Under the pieces are notes generated by a model. The model did no database searches. It worked only from the letters and a program-made list of their open reading frames with translations, and was not told the DNA's origin. This document shows, in pieces, positions 56,126 through 64,000 of a DNA stretch of 64,000 bases (positions within the stretch are counted from its first letter, which is position 1; each line of letters starts with the position of its first letter). The stretch comes from SAR92 bacterium BACL16 MAG-120619-bin48 (GTDB lineage Bacteria > Pseudomonadota > Gammaproteobacteria > Pseudomonadales > Porticoccaceae). A program made the translations under genes and the position numbers. The stretch is from assembly GCA_001438605.1 (NCBI GenBank), contig LIDE01000006.1:26001-90000 (forward strand), given 5' to 3'.

Positions 56126-56872
56126 ATGTCAGACAATACATCAGCACCCGTGGTATTGATCACCGGGGCCGCAAAGCGCATCGGCGCAGCAACAGCGGCG
56201 CTCTTTCATAACGCGGGATATCGTGTCGTTGTGCACTACAATCGGTCGGCGAAAGAGGCCGACAAACTGTGCGAAACCCTCAACCAGCAACGGGCCGACA
56301 GCTGTCTGTTAGTGCAGAGTGACTTAAATGATATGGCGGGACTGGATAAAATCGTTGCCCTCGTCGAGTCTATTGGGCGGCTGGACGTGCTGGTCAACAA
56401 CGCCTCCAGCTTCTACCCAACGCCACTCGACAACTGCAGCGATGAGCAGTGGCATGACCTAACCAACAGCAATCTCAAGGGTGGATTCTTTTTAACCAAA
56501 AAACTCGCCCCTATGCTGCGCGACAGTCATGGCAGCGTGATCAATATCTCCGATATGCATGCACGTCAGGCGCTGAAAAATCATCCGATCTACACCATAG
56601 CCAAAGCGGGAACCATCGCGATGACAAAATCCTTAGCGCTGGAACTTGCCCCCAACGTGCGGGTTAATAGCGTCGCACCGGGCGCCATACTGTGGCCAGA
56701 GCACGAGCTAGACGATACGGACAAGCAGAGCGCCGTACTGAGCAAAGTGCCTATGGGTCGGTTGGGCTGTGAAGCTGATATCGCCGAAACTGTCTTTTTC
56801 CTTGCAGTGAAAGCGACCTATATGACAGGGCAAACTATTGCCGTTGATGGCGGCAGCTCAACGAGCTTGTGA
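56126..56872 (+). CDS. Pteridine reductase-like short-chain dehydrogenase
   Basis: The 248-residue Rossmann enzyme has TGAAKRIGAATAALF, the T-G-x3-R-I-G variant seen in pteridine reductases instead of the usual T-G-x3-G-I-G. It also has LVNNASSFYPTPL, the catalytic YTIAKAG (Y-x3-K near residue 156) and ISDMHARQALKNHPIY. PTR1/FolM enzymes reduce dihydrobiopterin, dihydromonapterin or dihydrofolate with NADPH. The folK and folB genes nearby fit a pterin role. It lies 4 bases after cca and is probably cotranscribed. Confidence 0.82.
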   Translation: MSDNTSAPVVLITGAAKRIGAATAALFHNAGYRVVVHYNRSAKEADKLCETLNQQRADSCLLVQSDLNDMAGLDKIVALVESIGRLDVLVNNASSFYPTPLDNCSDEQWHDLTNSNLKGGFFLTKKLAPMLRDSHGSVINISDMHARQALKNHPIYTIAKAGTIAMTKSLALELAPNVRVNSVAPGAILWPEHELDDTDKQSAVLSKVPMGRLGCEADIAETVFFLAVKATYMTGQTIAVDGGSSTSL

Positions 56873-56950
56873 CAACAACCCCCGTGAGGAGATGCTCGCG
56901 CCCCCAATCAGCAGAGGCGCGGCAATCCTACAAACGTCATCGAGTAACGG

Positions 56951-57625
56951 TTATTGAGTAACCGGTAAGAGTGTAATTTCTACGCGACGGTTCAGCTGTT
57001 TTCCTTCAGCAGTCGTGTTGCTGGCAATCGGCTGGCGCTCGCCAAAACCAATGATTTCAAATCGCGCGGGCAAAATCTTTTGGGAGATCAAATAGTTCGA
57101 TACAGATGACGCACGGTTTCGCGAAAGCGTTTCATTTAATGCGTCAGAGCCATCGCTGTCGGTATGACCAGCCACGACAACCACGGTTTTATCAAACTCT
57201 GTCAACACCAGCGCCACTGAGTCGAGTACAGGATAAAAACTAGAATTAATATCGGCGCTATTGGTAGCAAAGGTAATATTGCCCGGCATAATCAGGTTAA
57301 TATTGTCACCCACTCGCTCAACACTCACGCCAGTGCCACGCAACTGCTGGCGCAACTTAGCTTCTTGCTTATCCATGTAATAGCCAATACCGCCGCCAAT
57401 CGCGGCACCCCCCGCTGCGGCAGCCAAAATGCGCTGATTGCGTTTACGGCTGTCGTCACCTTTATTGTCTAAATAGGCAACCACAGCACCAACACTGGCG
57501 CCAATGCCAGCACCCACGGCTGTTTTGGTGGTTTTTTGCTCGCCGGTATAGGGGTCGAAGGTGGTGCAGGACTGCAAAAAGGCCGACGTTGATAAAAGTG
57601 AAAGGCTGAATAAGATATTTTTCAT
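56951..57625 (-). CDS. OmpA-family lipoprotein with glycine zipper (YiaD-like)
   Basis: The 224-residue protein has a lipoprotein signal, [20 protein letters not shown]. Two glycine-zipper stretches follow (VGAGIGASVGAVVAYL; AAAAGGAAIGGGIGYYMDKQE, residues 37-108). The C-terminal OmpA domain binds peptidoglycan, with VVVAGHTDSDGSDALNETLSRNRASSVSNYL and GFGERQPIASN. It likely anchors the outer membrane to the cell wall. GGAG lies 5 bases upstream of the ATG. Lipobox and zipper resemble E. coli YiaD. Confidence 0.9.
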   Translation of the reverse strand: MKNILFSLSLLSTSAFLQSCTTFDPYTGEQKTTKTAVGAGIGASVGAVVAYLDNKGDDSRKRNQRILAAAAGGAAIGGGIGYYMDKQEAKLRQQLRGTGVSVERVGDNINLIMPGNITFATNSADINSSFYPVLDSVALVLTEFDKTVVVVAGHTDSDGSDALNETLSRNRASSVSNYLISQKILPARFEIIGFGERQPIASNTTAEGKQLNRRVEITLLPVTQ

Positions 57626-57767
57626 AGTAGCTCCATTAAATTAATTCGGGCGTCATTGCCCCAAGCGCAATCTGCGTCAGTATAGTCCGCGCATAAAGTG
57701 TTACGAGTAACTTTGGGAAGGTATTTGGAACGGCGTATCAATTTTGAGTGCCTGCGCGCAGTCCATT

Positions 57768-58304
57768 TTAGGTTGCGCGAGACAACTCGTGGGCAGCAGT
57801 GGTGATATCTCGACCGCGCCATAAAAATGCAACAGGCCAGAGCTTCTGTTTCGTTTTATCAAAGGCCTGCCAGTGTTCGGCGTAGCTCAAGCCCGTCACG
57901 GGATGGAGTGTGCCAGCGGCAATTTCAGCGAGAGGCAGCAAGACAAAGGCATTTTTAAGCACCTCGTCTCTCGGCAACGTTATGCCATCGACACGACCGG
58001 TCAAATGATCCACTGTTAAAATATCAATATCCAAGCTGCGCGAGGAAAATCGTGCAGCGGTGCGGTTGCGGCCATTGGCATCTTCTATGGCCTTGAGCAC
58101 TTTTGAAACCTGCCCAACAGATTCCGAGGTCTCAATGCCAACCACTAAGTTGTAAAAACTGTCGCCCTCGAAACCCACCGCCTCACTCTCATAGACTGAG
58201 GAAATAGTCAGCTCGCCAAAGGTGTCTGCCAGCGCATCCAATGCAGCAGTAATATGACGATAGCGCTCAATATTGCTACCCAAACTAAGGTAGATACATG
58301 CCAC
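57768..58304 (-). CDS. folK: 2-amino-4-hydroxy-6-hydroxymethyldihydropteridine pyrophosphokinase
   Basis: FolK pyrophosphorylates hydroxymethyl-dihydropterin in folate synthesis. The 178-residue protein begins MACIYLSLGSNIERYRHITAALDAL, has YESEAVGFEGDSFYNLVVGIET, and shows the metal-binding signature SRSLDIDILTVDHL (DxD near residue 96) followed by LPRDEVLKNAFVLLPLAEIA. It starts with GTG that shares one base with the folB stop (TAGTG). It ends just before the OmpA-family gene's upstream region. Confidence 0.95.
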   Translation of the reverse strand: MACIYLSLGSNIERYRHITAALDALADTFGELTISSVYESEAVGFEGDSFYNLVVGIETSESVGQVSKVLKAIEDANGRNRTAARFSSRSLDIDILTVDHLTGRVDGITLPRDEVLKNAFVLLPLAEIAAGTLHPVTGLSYAEHWQAFDKTKQKLWPVAFLWRGRDITTAAHELSRAT

Positions 58305-58660
58305 TAGGCTTTTTCTCCTCGCTCAATCACGATTCCCACATCTTGGGATCCGCGCAATGCACCGGGCTTACTGACCCTTAAACGCAGCCACGGCACATTA
58401 AATTCATTCATAACAATACCCGCAACCTCTTCGGCCATGCGCTCGACCAACAAAAATTCACTTTCCTCTATGAACTTTATCAGACGCTTGGCAATAGATT
58501 TATAGTTCAAGGCGAAGGCAATATCATCAGTGGCAGCCGCTTTGCGAATGTCGTGAGCCATCTCAAGATCGAAACTAACCGTCTGCTTAACCTCGCGCTC
58601 CCACTGGTAAATACCAATAATGGTCTCGATGCGCAGATCTCTAATATAAACAATGTCCAT
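58304..58660 (-). CDS. folB: Dihydroneopterin aldolase
   Basis: FolB converts dihydroneopterin to 6-hydroxymethyl-dihydropterin, the substrate of FolK. The 118-residue protein begins [34 protein letters not shown], with the Glu of IETIIGIYQWE as in the family. It shows FALNYKSIAKRLIKFIEESEFLLVERMAEEVA and VSKPGALRGSQDVGIVIERG. ATG 58660 shares its A with the tsaD stop (TGATG), and AGGA lies 9 bases upstream. tsaD, folB and folK form a coupled unit. Confidence 0.95.
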   Translation of the reverse strand: MDIVYIRDLRIETIIGIYQWEREVKQTVSFDLEMAHDIRKAAATDDIAFALNYKSIAKRLIKFIEESEFLLVERMAEEVAGIVMNEFNVPWLRLRVSKPGALRGSQDVGIVIERGEKA

Positions 58661-59700
58661 CAAGGTCTTTCCTGTGGGTTGGCCAATTGGTCGAGGGGCC
58701 AGCGTGGCGTCGCTGATATCTCTAACGGGTTCTTTTCACCGCCCAGCAAGCGCTGGCATCCAGCATAGGCAATCATAGCGCCATTGTCGGTACAAAATTC
58801 GTGGCGAGCGTAAAATACCTCAGCGCCTTCGCGCGCCAAAGCCTCTTCCAGCTTAAGCCGCAAACGGCTGTTGGCAGAGACACCGCCAGCAATCACTAGC
58901 CTGCTCATGGACGTCTGCTTCAGCGCTCTTAAGCACTTGATCACCAGAGTATCAACCACCGCCTCCTGAAAACCGGCGCAGATATCTAACATAGTCTGTT
59001 CATCTGGCAGTGGACCGTCGCCACTGTTTTTCTCGATCAAATTGCGCGTGGATGTTTTTAAACCAGAAAAGCTGAAATCCAATCCAGGTCGATCGGTCAT
59101 CGGCCTTGGGAAATCAAAGCGAGTAATGTCCCCACTCTCAGCCATGGCCGCCAGCCGAGGGCCTCCGGGGTAATCCAAATCAAGCAACTTAGCTGTCTTA
59201 TCAAAAGCCTCGCCCGCTGCATCGTCAATCGACTCGCCCAGCAGCTCATATTCACCCATTGCCGTCACAGAGACCAGTTGCGTATGCCCACCGGAAACCA
59301 ATAGTGCAACGAAAGGGAAAGCGGGTGGATTATCTTCCAGCATCGGCGCCAATAAATGGCCTTCCATATGGTGCACACCAATCGCGGGGATATTTAGGCC
59401 GTACGCTAAGGCCGTGGCAACCGACGCACCCACCATCAGGGCGCCCAATAGGCCGGGGCCGGCGGTGTAAGCAATGCCATCAAGCTGCTGCTTGGTCACC
59501 TTGGCATCCGCCAACACCTTGGTCAGCAGTGGTAGAATTTTGCGCACATGGTCGCGGGACGCCAACTCAGGCACGACCCCACCGTACTCAGCATGGAGTT
59601 TGACTTGCGAGTAAAGCGTATGCGCCAAAAGACCGCGGTCGCTGTCATAGACGGCGACGCCCGTTTCATCACAGGAAGTCTCAATTCCCAACACCAGCAT
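58660..59700 (-). CDS. tsaD: tRNA N6-threonylcarbamoyladenosine transferase TsaD
   Basis: TsaD transfers the threonylcarbamoyl group to A37 of ANN-decoding tRNAs. The 346-residue protein starts [19 protein letters not shown] and has the metal-binding [13 protein letters not shown] (near residue 110). [47 protein letters not shown] and [14 protein letters not shown] follow. The track ORF adds 15 N-terminal residues not seen in the family. It is divergent from rpsU, the classic position beside the macromolecular synthesis operon. Confidence 0.96.
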   Translation of the reverse strand: MLVLGIETSCDETGVAVYDSDRGLLAHTLYSQVKLHAEYGGVVPELASRDHVRKILPLLTKVLADAKVTKQQLDGIAYTAGPGLLGALMVGASVATALAYGLNIPAIGVHHMEGHLLAPMLEDNPPAFPFVALLVSGGHTQLVSVTAMGEYELLGESIDDAAGEAFDKTAKLLDLDYPGGPRLAAMAESGDITRFDFPRPMTDRPGLDFSFSGLKTSTRNLIEKNSGDGPLPDEQTMLDICAGFQEAVVDTLVIKCLRALKQTSMSRLVIAGGVSANSRLRLKLEEALAREGAEVFYARHEFCTDNGAMIAYAGCQRLLGGEKNPLEISATPRWPLDQLANPQERP

Positions 59701-59850
59701 GTTATGTAAACCTTGAACAGTCACTAAAGATGGCCGCAAAAACAACCCGTATCATCGCGCGCAAAGGGTGCAACTGTACCGCCTCTGCAGCGCTGTGTGA
59801 ACCGCTACTTAAGACCGGCTTTACAGCAGCGAAAAAGGGCGCAAAAAACT

Positions 59851-59879
59851 TTGCATCAAAAGGGTGAAGTGTATAGACT
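59851..59879 (+). promoter_or_regulatory. Putative sigma-70 promoter of rpsU operon
   Basis: TTGCAT (59851-59856) and TAGACT (59874-59879) are 17 bp apart and are followed by the GC-rich ACGCGCCC, resembling a growth-rate-controlled discriminator. Confidence 0.55.
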
Positions 59880-59958
59880 ACGCGCCCTTAAAGAGTCGAC
59901 CAAGAAATTCTCTGGACGACGAATAGTGGATTACATACGTTCTAAACAGGATTAATAG

Positions 59959-60174
59959 ATGCCAAGCGTTCGCCTTAAAGAAAACGAGCCCTTCGACGTA
60001 GCACTGCGTCGCTTTAAACGTTCATGCGAGAAAGCCGGAATTTTGGCCAAAGTTCGCAGCTGTGAGTTTTACGAGAAACCCACTTGGGAACGCAAGCGCA
60101 AAGCGGCTGCCGCTGTAAAGCGCAACCAGAAGAAAGTATCTCGCGAATCACGCAAGTTTACACGACTCTACTAA
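59959..60174 (+). CDS. rpsU: 30S ribosomal protein bS21
   Basis: The 71-residue basic protein [31 protein letters not shown] is bS21, a late-assembling 30S protein involved in initiation. Its length and the tail [11 protein letters not shown] match gammaproteobacterial S21. It is the first gene of rpsU-yqeY-dnaG-rpoD, with its own promoter and a terminator before yqeY that would set its high expression relative to dnaG. Confidence 0.97.
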   Translation: MPSVRLKENEPFDVALRRFKRSCEKAGILAKVRSCEFYEKPTWERKRKAAAAVKRNQKKVSRESRKFTRLY

Positions 60175-60219
60175 GTTACCCTCTAGCAATAGAGCGTAAA
60201 GTATTGAGTCAATCCAAAG

Positions 60220-60240
60220 AGCGCCACATCGGCGCTTTTT
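60220..60240 (+). terminator. Intrinsic terminator/attenuator after rpsU
   Basis: AGCGCC, a 5-base loop and GGCGCT are followed by a T-run, 45 bases after the rpsU stop. As in E. coli, partial read-through would let dnaG and rpoD be expressed at lower levels. Confidence 0.85.
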
Positions 60241-60283
60241 GTGTTTCTGGAAATCGGAAACATCAACGCCAAGGAGCACTGTT

Positions 60284-60730
60284 ATGTCACTGAAACTGCA
60301 ACTCACAGACGCCATGAAAGCCGCAATGCGCGCGAAAGACAAACCTCGCCTGGGCGCTATTCGCCTTATCCTATCAGAGGTCAAGCGTATTGAAGTCGAC
60401 GAGCGAATTGAACTCGACGACGCACGCATGCTGGTTCTCTTGGATAAAATGACCAAGCAACGACGCGACTCCATCGCCCAGTATGAAAGTGCTGGCCGCC
60501 AAGAATTGGCCGATATCGAAATCGCCGAAATCGCCGTTATCCAAGAATTTTTGCCTGTTGCACTAACCGACGCGGAAATTGCCGAACTCATTCAGCAGGC
60601 CATCGTCGAGTCCGGCGCTGAATCCATGCGCGATATGGGGAAAGTCATGGCCGTTATCAAACCCAAAATACAGGGACGAGCCGATGGCGGCGCCGTCAGC
60701 AATTTAGTTAAGGCCGCGCTCAACAGTTAG
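60284..60730 (+). CDS. yqeY: GatB/YqeY-domain protein
   Basis: The 148-residue helical protein MSLKLQLTDAMKAAMRAKDKPRLGAIRLILSEVKRIEVDE carries the YqeY domain related to the tRNA-binding tail of GatB/GatE amidotransferases. The conserved DMGKVMAVIKPKIQGRADGGAVSNLVK ends it. The exact role is not known. AAGGAG precedes ATG 60284, so the first 15 residues of the track ORF are not real. Its place between rpsU and dnaG is common in Pseudomonas-like bacteria. Confidence 0.92.
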   Translation: MSLKLQLTDAMKAAMRAKDKPRLGAIRLILSEVKRIEVDERIELDDARMLVLLDKMTKQRRDSIAQYESAGRQELADIEIAEIAVIQEFLPVALTDAEIAELIQQAIVESGAESMRDMGKVMAVIKPKIQGRADGGAVSNLVKAALNS

Positions 60731-60825
60731 CTGCAAATCCACCTTAACCGCGCGCGTAAACGCAGTTTATTTCCGGCGCAAAGGCGTTACACTGTCGCAA
60801 CCTAATTTAAGCACCTGTAACGCCA

Positions 60826-62745
60826 ATGGCCGGACGAATACCCCAATCATTTATTGACGACCTGCTCGATCGCGTTGACATTGTCGACGTGATCAACGGT
60901 CGCGTGGCGCTAAAAAAGTCCGGCAAAAACTACAAGTGTTGCTGCCCGTTTCACGAAGAGAAAAGCCCCTCGTTTACCGTCGCGCAAGACAAACAGTTCT
61001 ACTACTGCTTTGGCTGCGGAGCGGGCGGCAACGCGCTCGGCTTTGTTATGGAATTCGACCGCCTCGACTTTTTGCCCGCCGTGGAAATACTCGCCAAAAA
61101 TGCTGGCCTTGAAATTCCCCGCGAAGCAACAGAAGACATTCAGAGCAGCAAGCAAAAAGACAACCTCTACTCGATACTCAACGAATCTGACCGCTTCTTC
61201 CGCCAACAGCTGCGCCAACACAGTGCCGCTGCCGGCGCCGTCGACTATTTAAAAAGCCGTGGCTTAAGCGGAAAAATCGCCGCCGAATATGGCGTCGGTT
61301 ACGCACCCCCCGGCTGGGACAATCTACTGAAAGCCGTCGGCACCGATGCCGACCGCACTGCGCTGCTTGAAGAGTCAGGCATGCTGGTGCACAAACCAGA
61401 GGAAAAAAAGCTCTACGACCGCTTTCGCCACAGAATAACCTTCCCCATTCGCGACCAGCGCGGCCGCACAGTCGGCTTTGGCGGCCGTGTTTTGGACGAC
61501 AGCACACCCAAGTACCTGAATTCGCCAGAAACGCCCATCTTCCATAAGGGTCGAGAGCTCTACGGCCTCTATGAAGCGCGCCAAAAACTCAAAGAAATCC
61601 CCTGCCTGATCATGGTAGAGGGCTACATGGATGTCATAGCACTCGCGCAATTTGGTATCGACAATGCCGTAGCCACACTGGGCACAGCACTCACTGAAAG
61701 CCATCTGCAAAAAATATTTCGCTACACCTCAGAAATTGTCTTCTGTTTTGATGGCGACAAAGCCGGCCTCAAAGCCGCCGCCCGCGCACTAGAGACAGCG
61801 CTGCCAGAAATGCGCGACGGCGTCTCCGCGAAATTCCTCTTTCTGCCCGAAGGCGAAGATCCCGACACCATGGTGCGGAAAATGGGCAAGGCTGACTTTT
61901 TGCAACTGGTCGCAACGTCACAGCCCCTCTCCGAATTCTTATTTGAGCAACTCAGCGCAGGCATTGACGCCAGCACAGCAGACGGCAAAGCTCGCCTAAG
62001 CAAGACCTGTGCGCCACAAATTAATCGCATTCCTCAAGGCGTGTTTCGCCAGCTAATGCTCGAAGAACTCTCACGTCGCACCGGTATTTCTGCTGACAAC
62101 CTGCGCGACTATGTCGCCTCCCATCAGCCCGCGCAGCAACCTAAAACAGCGCCAACAGGCAACATGGATGAAGCGAGATTTGAAGCGCCAGAAATTTATG
62201 GCGGCGTCGACTACCAGCCCTACCCTGAAAGCCCCAAACCCCGCGGCACGCGTATTCGCCTGTCGCCGGTAAAATTTCTCGCCGCCCTCCTGCTGAACCA
62301 CCCACAGCTGGCAGAATATGTCACCGACGTCGAGATACTCAGAGTGTCTGCAGATGCCGACATGCCTCTCTTTTTGAACCTGCTGTCGCTCATCAACACC
62401 CCGCCAGAGTGCACCAAAACCTCCCATATTTTTGCCCGATGGCAGGCATCGCAGAGTCATTCTGACCAACTTCAGCTGTTAAAAAGCCTCGCAGGCAGTG
62501 AGTTGCACCACCCGCCAAAAGGCACCGGCCGGGACGATAACCAAGAATTTATCGACACCCTCAACCACGTCATACGAGACGCCTTCGAAGCTCTCCCTGG
62601 CGAGCGCAAAGCCGCCCACCTTCTCGCGCAGCCAACACTGACCGAGCGACAGATCAAGCAACTGCTTAAAATCCATATGCAACTTGGCGACGACCCAAAA
62701 TTTAATGAATTAAAAACTAAGATAAAACAGCGACTTGTGGTCTAA
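60826..62745 (+). CDS. dnaG: DNA primase
   Basis: DnaG makes RNA primers at the replication fork. The 639-residue protein has an N-terminal CHC2 zinc domain (CCCPFHEEKSPSFTVAQDKQFYYCFGCGAGG, residues 38-70). The TOPRIM polymerase core follows (IMVEGYMDVIALAQFGIDNAVATLGTALT near residue 264; FCFDGDKAGLKAAARALE with the D-x-D acidic residues). A C-terminal helicase-binding domain closes the protein. The Shine-Dalgarno is weak. It is upstream of rpoD in the macromolecular synthesis operon. Confidence 0.97.
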   Translation: MAGRIPQSFIDDLLDRVDIVDVINGRVALKKSGKNYKCCCPFHEEKSPSFTVAQDKQFYYCFGCGAGGNALGFVMEFDRLDFLPAVEILAKNAGLEIPREATEDIQSSKQKDNLYSILNESDRFFRQQLRQHSAAAGAVDYLKSRGLSGKIAAEYGVGYAPPGWDNLLKAVGTDADRTALLEESGMLVHKPEEKKLYDRFRHRITFPIRDQRGRTVGFGGRVLDDSTPKYLNSPETPIFHKGRELYGLYEARQKLKEIPCLIMVEGYMDVIALAQFGIDNAVATLGTALTESHLQKIFRYTSEIVFCFDGDKAGLKAAARALETALPEMRDGVSAKFLFLPEGEDPDTMVRKMGKADFLQLVATSQPLSEFLFEQLSAGIDASTADGKARLSKTCAPQINRIPQGVFRQLMLEELSRRTGISADNLRDYVASHQPAQQPKTAPTGNMDEARFEAPEIYGGVDYQPYPESPKPRGTRIRLSPVKFLAALLLNHPQLAEYVTDVEILRVSADADMPLFLNLLSLINTPPECTKTSHIFARWQASQSHSDQLQLLKSLAGSELHHPPKGTGRDDNQEFIDTLNHVIRDAFEALPGERKAAHLLAQPTLTERQIKQLLKIHMQLGDDPKFNELKTKIKQRLVV

Positions 62746-62786
62746 ACTAGGAAATCACAAGGGGGCGAAATAAACCCCAAATTGCT

Positions 62787-62815
62787 GGGACATTTTAAAT
62801 CTTATCGGCTATAAT
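62787..62815 (+). promoter_or_regulatory. Putative internal promoter of rpoD
   Basis: GGGACA (62787-62792) and a perfect TATAAT (62810-62815) are 17 bp apart in the dnaG-rpoD gap, 42 bp before the rpoD start, and could drive rpoD independently. Confidence 0.5.
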
Positions 62816-62856
62816 CACGCGCTATTTTTCAGCCTCCAAAACAGTATTTGAGCCCT

Positions 62857-64000
62857 ATGACCGAAAAAAAACAAAATCAACAATCCGGCATTAAAGACCT
62901 GATTGCTAAAGGCCGTGAACAGGGCTATCTGACTTACGCCGAAGTGAATGACCATCTACCGGAAGACATCGCCGACCCAGAACAGGTCGAAGATATCATT
63001 CAGATGATCAACGACATGGGCATCACTGTTTTCGAAACCGCCCCAGACGCTGAAACTCTCCTGATGCTCTCCGGAGACAACACCCCCGACGAACTAGCCG
63101 TTGCCGAAGCCGCAGCAGCCCTCGCATCTGTCGAATCCGAACAGCACCGCACCACAGACCCCGTGCGCATGTACATGCGCGAAATGGGATCAGTAGAGCT
63201 CTTGACCCGGGAAGGCGAAATTGAAATCGCCAAGCGCATTGAAGAAGGCACCCGAGAGTTAATGTCCGCTATTTCAGATTGGCCCGGCACCGTTGCCGCC
63301 GTCATCGCTGAATATGACCAAGTCGAAGCCGGCGAGCGCAAACTCACCGATATCATTAGCGGCTACCTCAACCCAATGGAACATGTCCCTTCCGCCCTTG
63401 CGCAACAGCAGGCAGCAGAAGCACTAAAAGTTGAGGCCAGCGAAAACAATGACGACGATGACGATGACAGCGACACCATCGAGGAAGAGGAAGAGCACGA
63501 AGGCGGTCTCGATCCAGAAGAAGCCCTGCAGCGCTTTACCGCAATTCGAGACCAACTAAAGAAAACTGAAAAAGCCATCGAACGATATGGCCGCGACAGC
63601 GATTCAGCCAAGAAAAACATTGAAGCCCTTGGCGAGCTATTCAAGTACCTCAAACTAACGCCTCGGCAGTTTGATCCGCTGATTGCCAAGGTGCGCCTCG
63701 CCGTCGAAAAAATCCGCGCCGAAGAACGCAAAATCATGAAGTTCTCTATTCGCTGCGGAAAAATGCCGCGCAAAGACTTCATCACCCTCTTCCCAGGTAA
63801 CGAGTCAAATCTCGACTGGACAGCGGGAATTATCAGCGCCAACCCCGACTGGGGCCCAAAACTCGCCGAGCAAGAAATTGAAATTCACCGCTCACAGCGC
63901 AAGTTAGCCCAGGTCGAAAAAGCCAGCGGCATGAATATCGCCCAAATAAAAGACATCAATCGCCGCCTAACCATGGGCGAAGCCATGGCCCGCCGCGCGA
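62857..64000 (+). CDS. rpoD: RNA polymerase sigma-70 factor RpoD (partial, C-terminus outside window)
   Basis: The primary sigma factor directs RNA polymerase to housekeeping promoters. The first 381 codons are present. Region 1.1 is IKDLIAKGREQGYLTYAEVNDHLP, and region 1.2 is TTDPVRMYMREMGSVELLTREGEIEIAKRIEEG (residues 104-133). The non-conserved insert has an acidic run (NDDDDDDSDTIEEEEEHEGG near residue 200), followed by LGELFKYLKLTPRQFDPLI and the approach to region 2. The gene runs off the right edge, so it is missing from the ORF track. It is last in the rpsU operon. Confidence 0.97.
   Translation, partial: MTEKKQNQQSGIKDLIAKGREQGYLTYAEVNDHLPEDIADPEQVEDIIQMINDMGITVFETAPDAETLLMLSGDNTPDELAVAEAAAALASVESEQHRTTDPVRMYMREMGSVELLTREGEIEIAKRIEEGTRELMSAISDWPGTVAAVIAEYDQVEAGERKLTDIISGYLNPMEHVPSALAQQQAAEALKVEASENNDDDDDDSDTIEEEEEHEGGLDPEEALQRFTAIRDQLKKTEKAIERYGRDSDSAKKNIEALGELFKYLKLTPRQFDPLIAKVRLAVEKIRAEERKIMKFSIRCGKMPRKDFITLFPGNESNLDWTAGIISANPDWGPKLAEQEIEIHRSQRKLAQVEKASGMNIAQIKDINRRLTMGEAMARRA

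Overview
This window is a stretch of ordinary chromosome from a gammaproteobacterium. The evidence is the rpsU-yqeY-dnaG-rpoD order, fabA-fabB, a complete ccmABCDEFGHI operon, a HexR-type regulator beside gapA and pykA, an FNR/Anr-type regulator, and ribF-ileS-lspA-fkpB-ispH. The base composition is near 50% GC. With this gene content I would guess a marine Cellvibrionales-type bacterium (SAR92/OM60/Porticoccaceae-like). That placement is inference, not something the sequence proves. I recognised no rRNA, tRNA, CRISPR array, phage, insertion sequence or plasmid gene.

Layout. 1-10.9 kb: a central carbon locus. hexR (cut by the left edge) is divergent from gapA-pykA, and edd-glk-eda-zwf-pgl forms a compact minus-strand Entner-Doudoroff operon divergent from pgi. 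HexR-like palindromes lie in both divergent regions, one of them a perfect match. 10.9-18.5 kb: ispH, fkpB, lspA, ileS, ribF and murJ on the minus strand. 18.8-25.3 kb: rpsT, the three-gene transhydrogenase (pntAA/AB/B), ispB, and fabA-fabB. 25.5-31 kb: a peroxiredoxin, ssb, a YajR-like transporter and uvrA. 31-34.1 kb: two DUF proteins, a glycine-zipper lipoprotein, and a stomatin-like/NfeD pair. 34.1-42.4 kb: ilvI-ilvH-ilvC, a tyrosine phosphatase, pssA, leuA, a HolD-like gene and rimI, all minus strand, with a candidate attenuation leader before ilvI. 42.7-45 kb: a DUF4124 protein and a lipoprotein amidohydrolase. 45-52.1 kb: the cytochrome c maturation operon. 52.1-54.8 kb: small acidic protein, a uspE-like gene broken by one in-frame amber codon, and fnr/anr, with an FNR box between the last two. 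54.9-59.7 kb: cca, a pteridine-reductase-like SDR, an OmpA-family lipoprotein, and tsaD-folB-folK. 60-64 kb: rpsU, yqeY, dnaG and rpoD (cut by the right edge).

How the parts work together. Glucose-6-phosphate from Glk, or made from fructose-6-phosphate by Pgi, goes through Zwf, Pgl, Edd and Eda to pyruvate and glyceraldehyde-3-phosphate. GapA and PykA then finish the route. HexR probably coordinates both arms through the operators described. The ccm operon and FNR fit a respiratory lifestyle that senses oxygen.

I found no clearly new multi-gene system. The observations most worth a second look are the HexR operator set, the amber-interrupted uspE beside an FNR box placed to act on both divergent promoters, the ilvI leader, and two unrelated 15-bp tandem repeats that begin at or just after gene ends. 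Starts were chosen from Shine-Dalgarno spacing and family N-termini and often differ from the longest ORF in the track.
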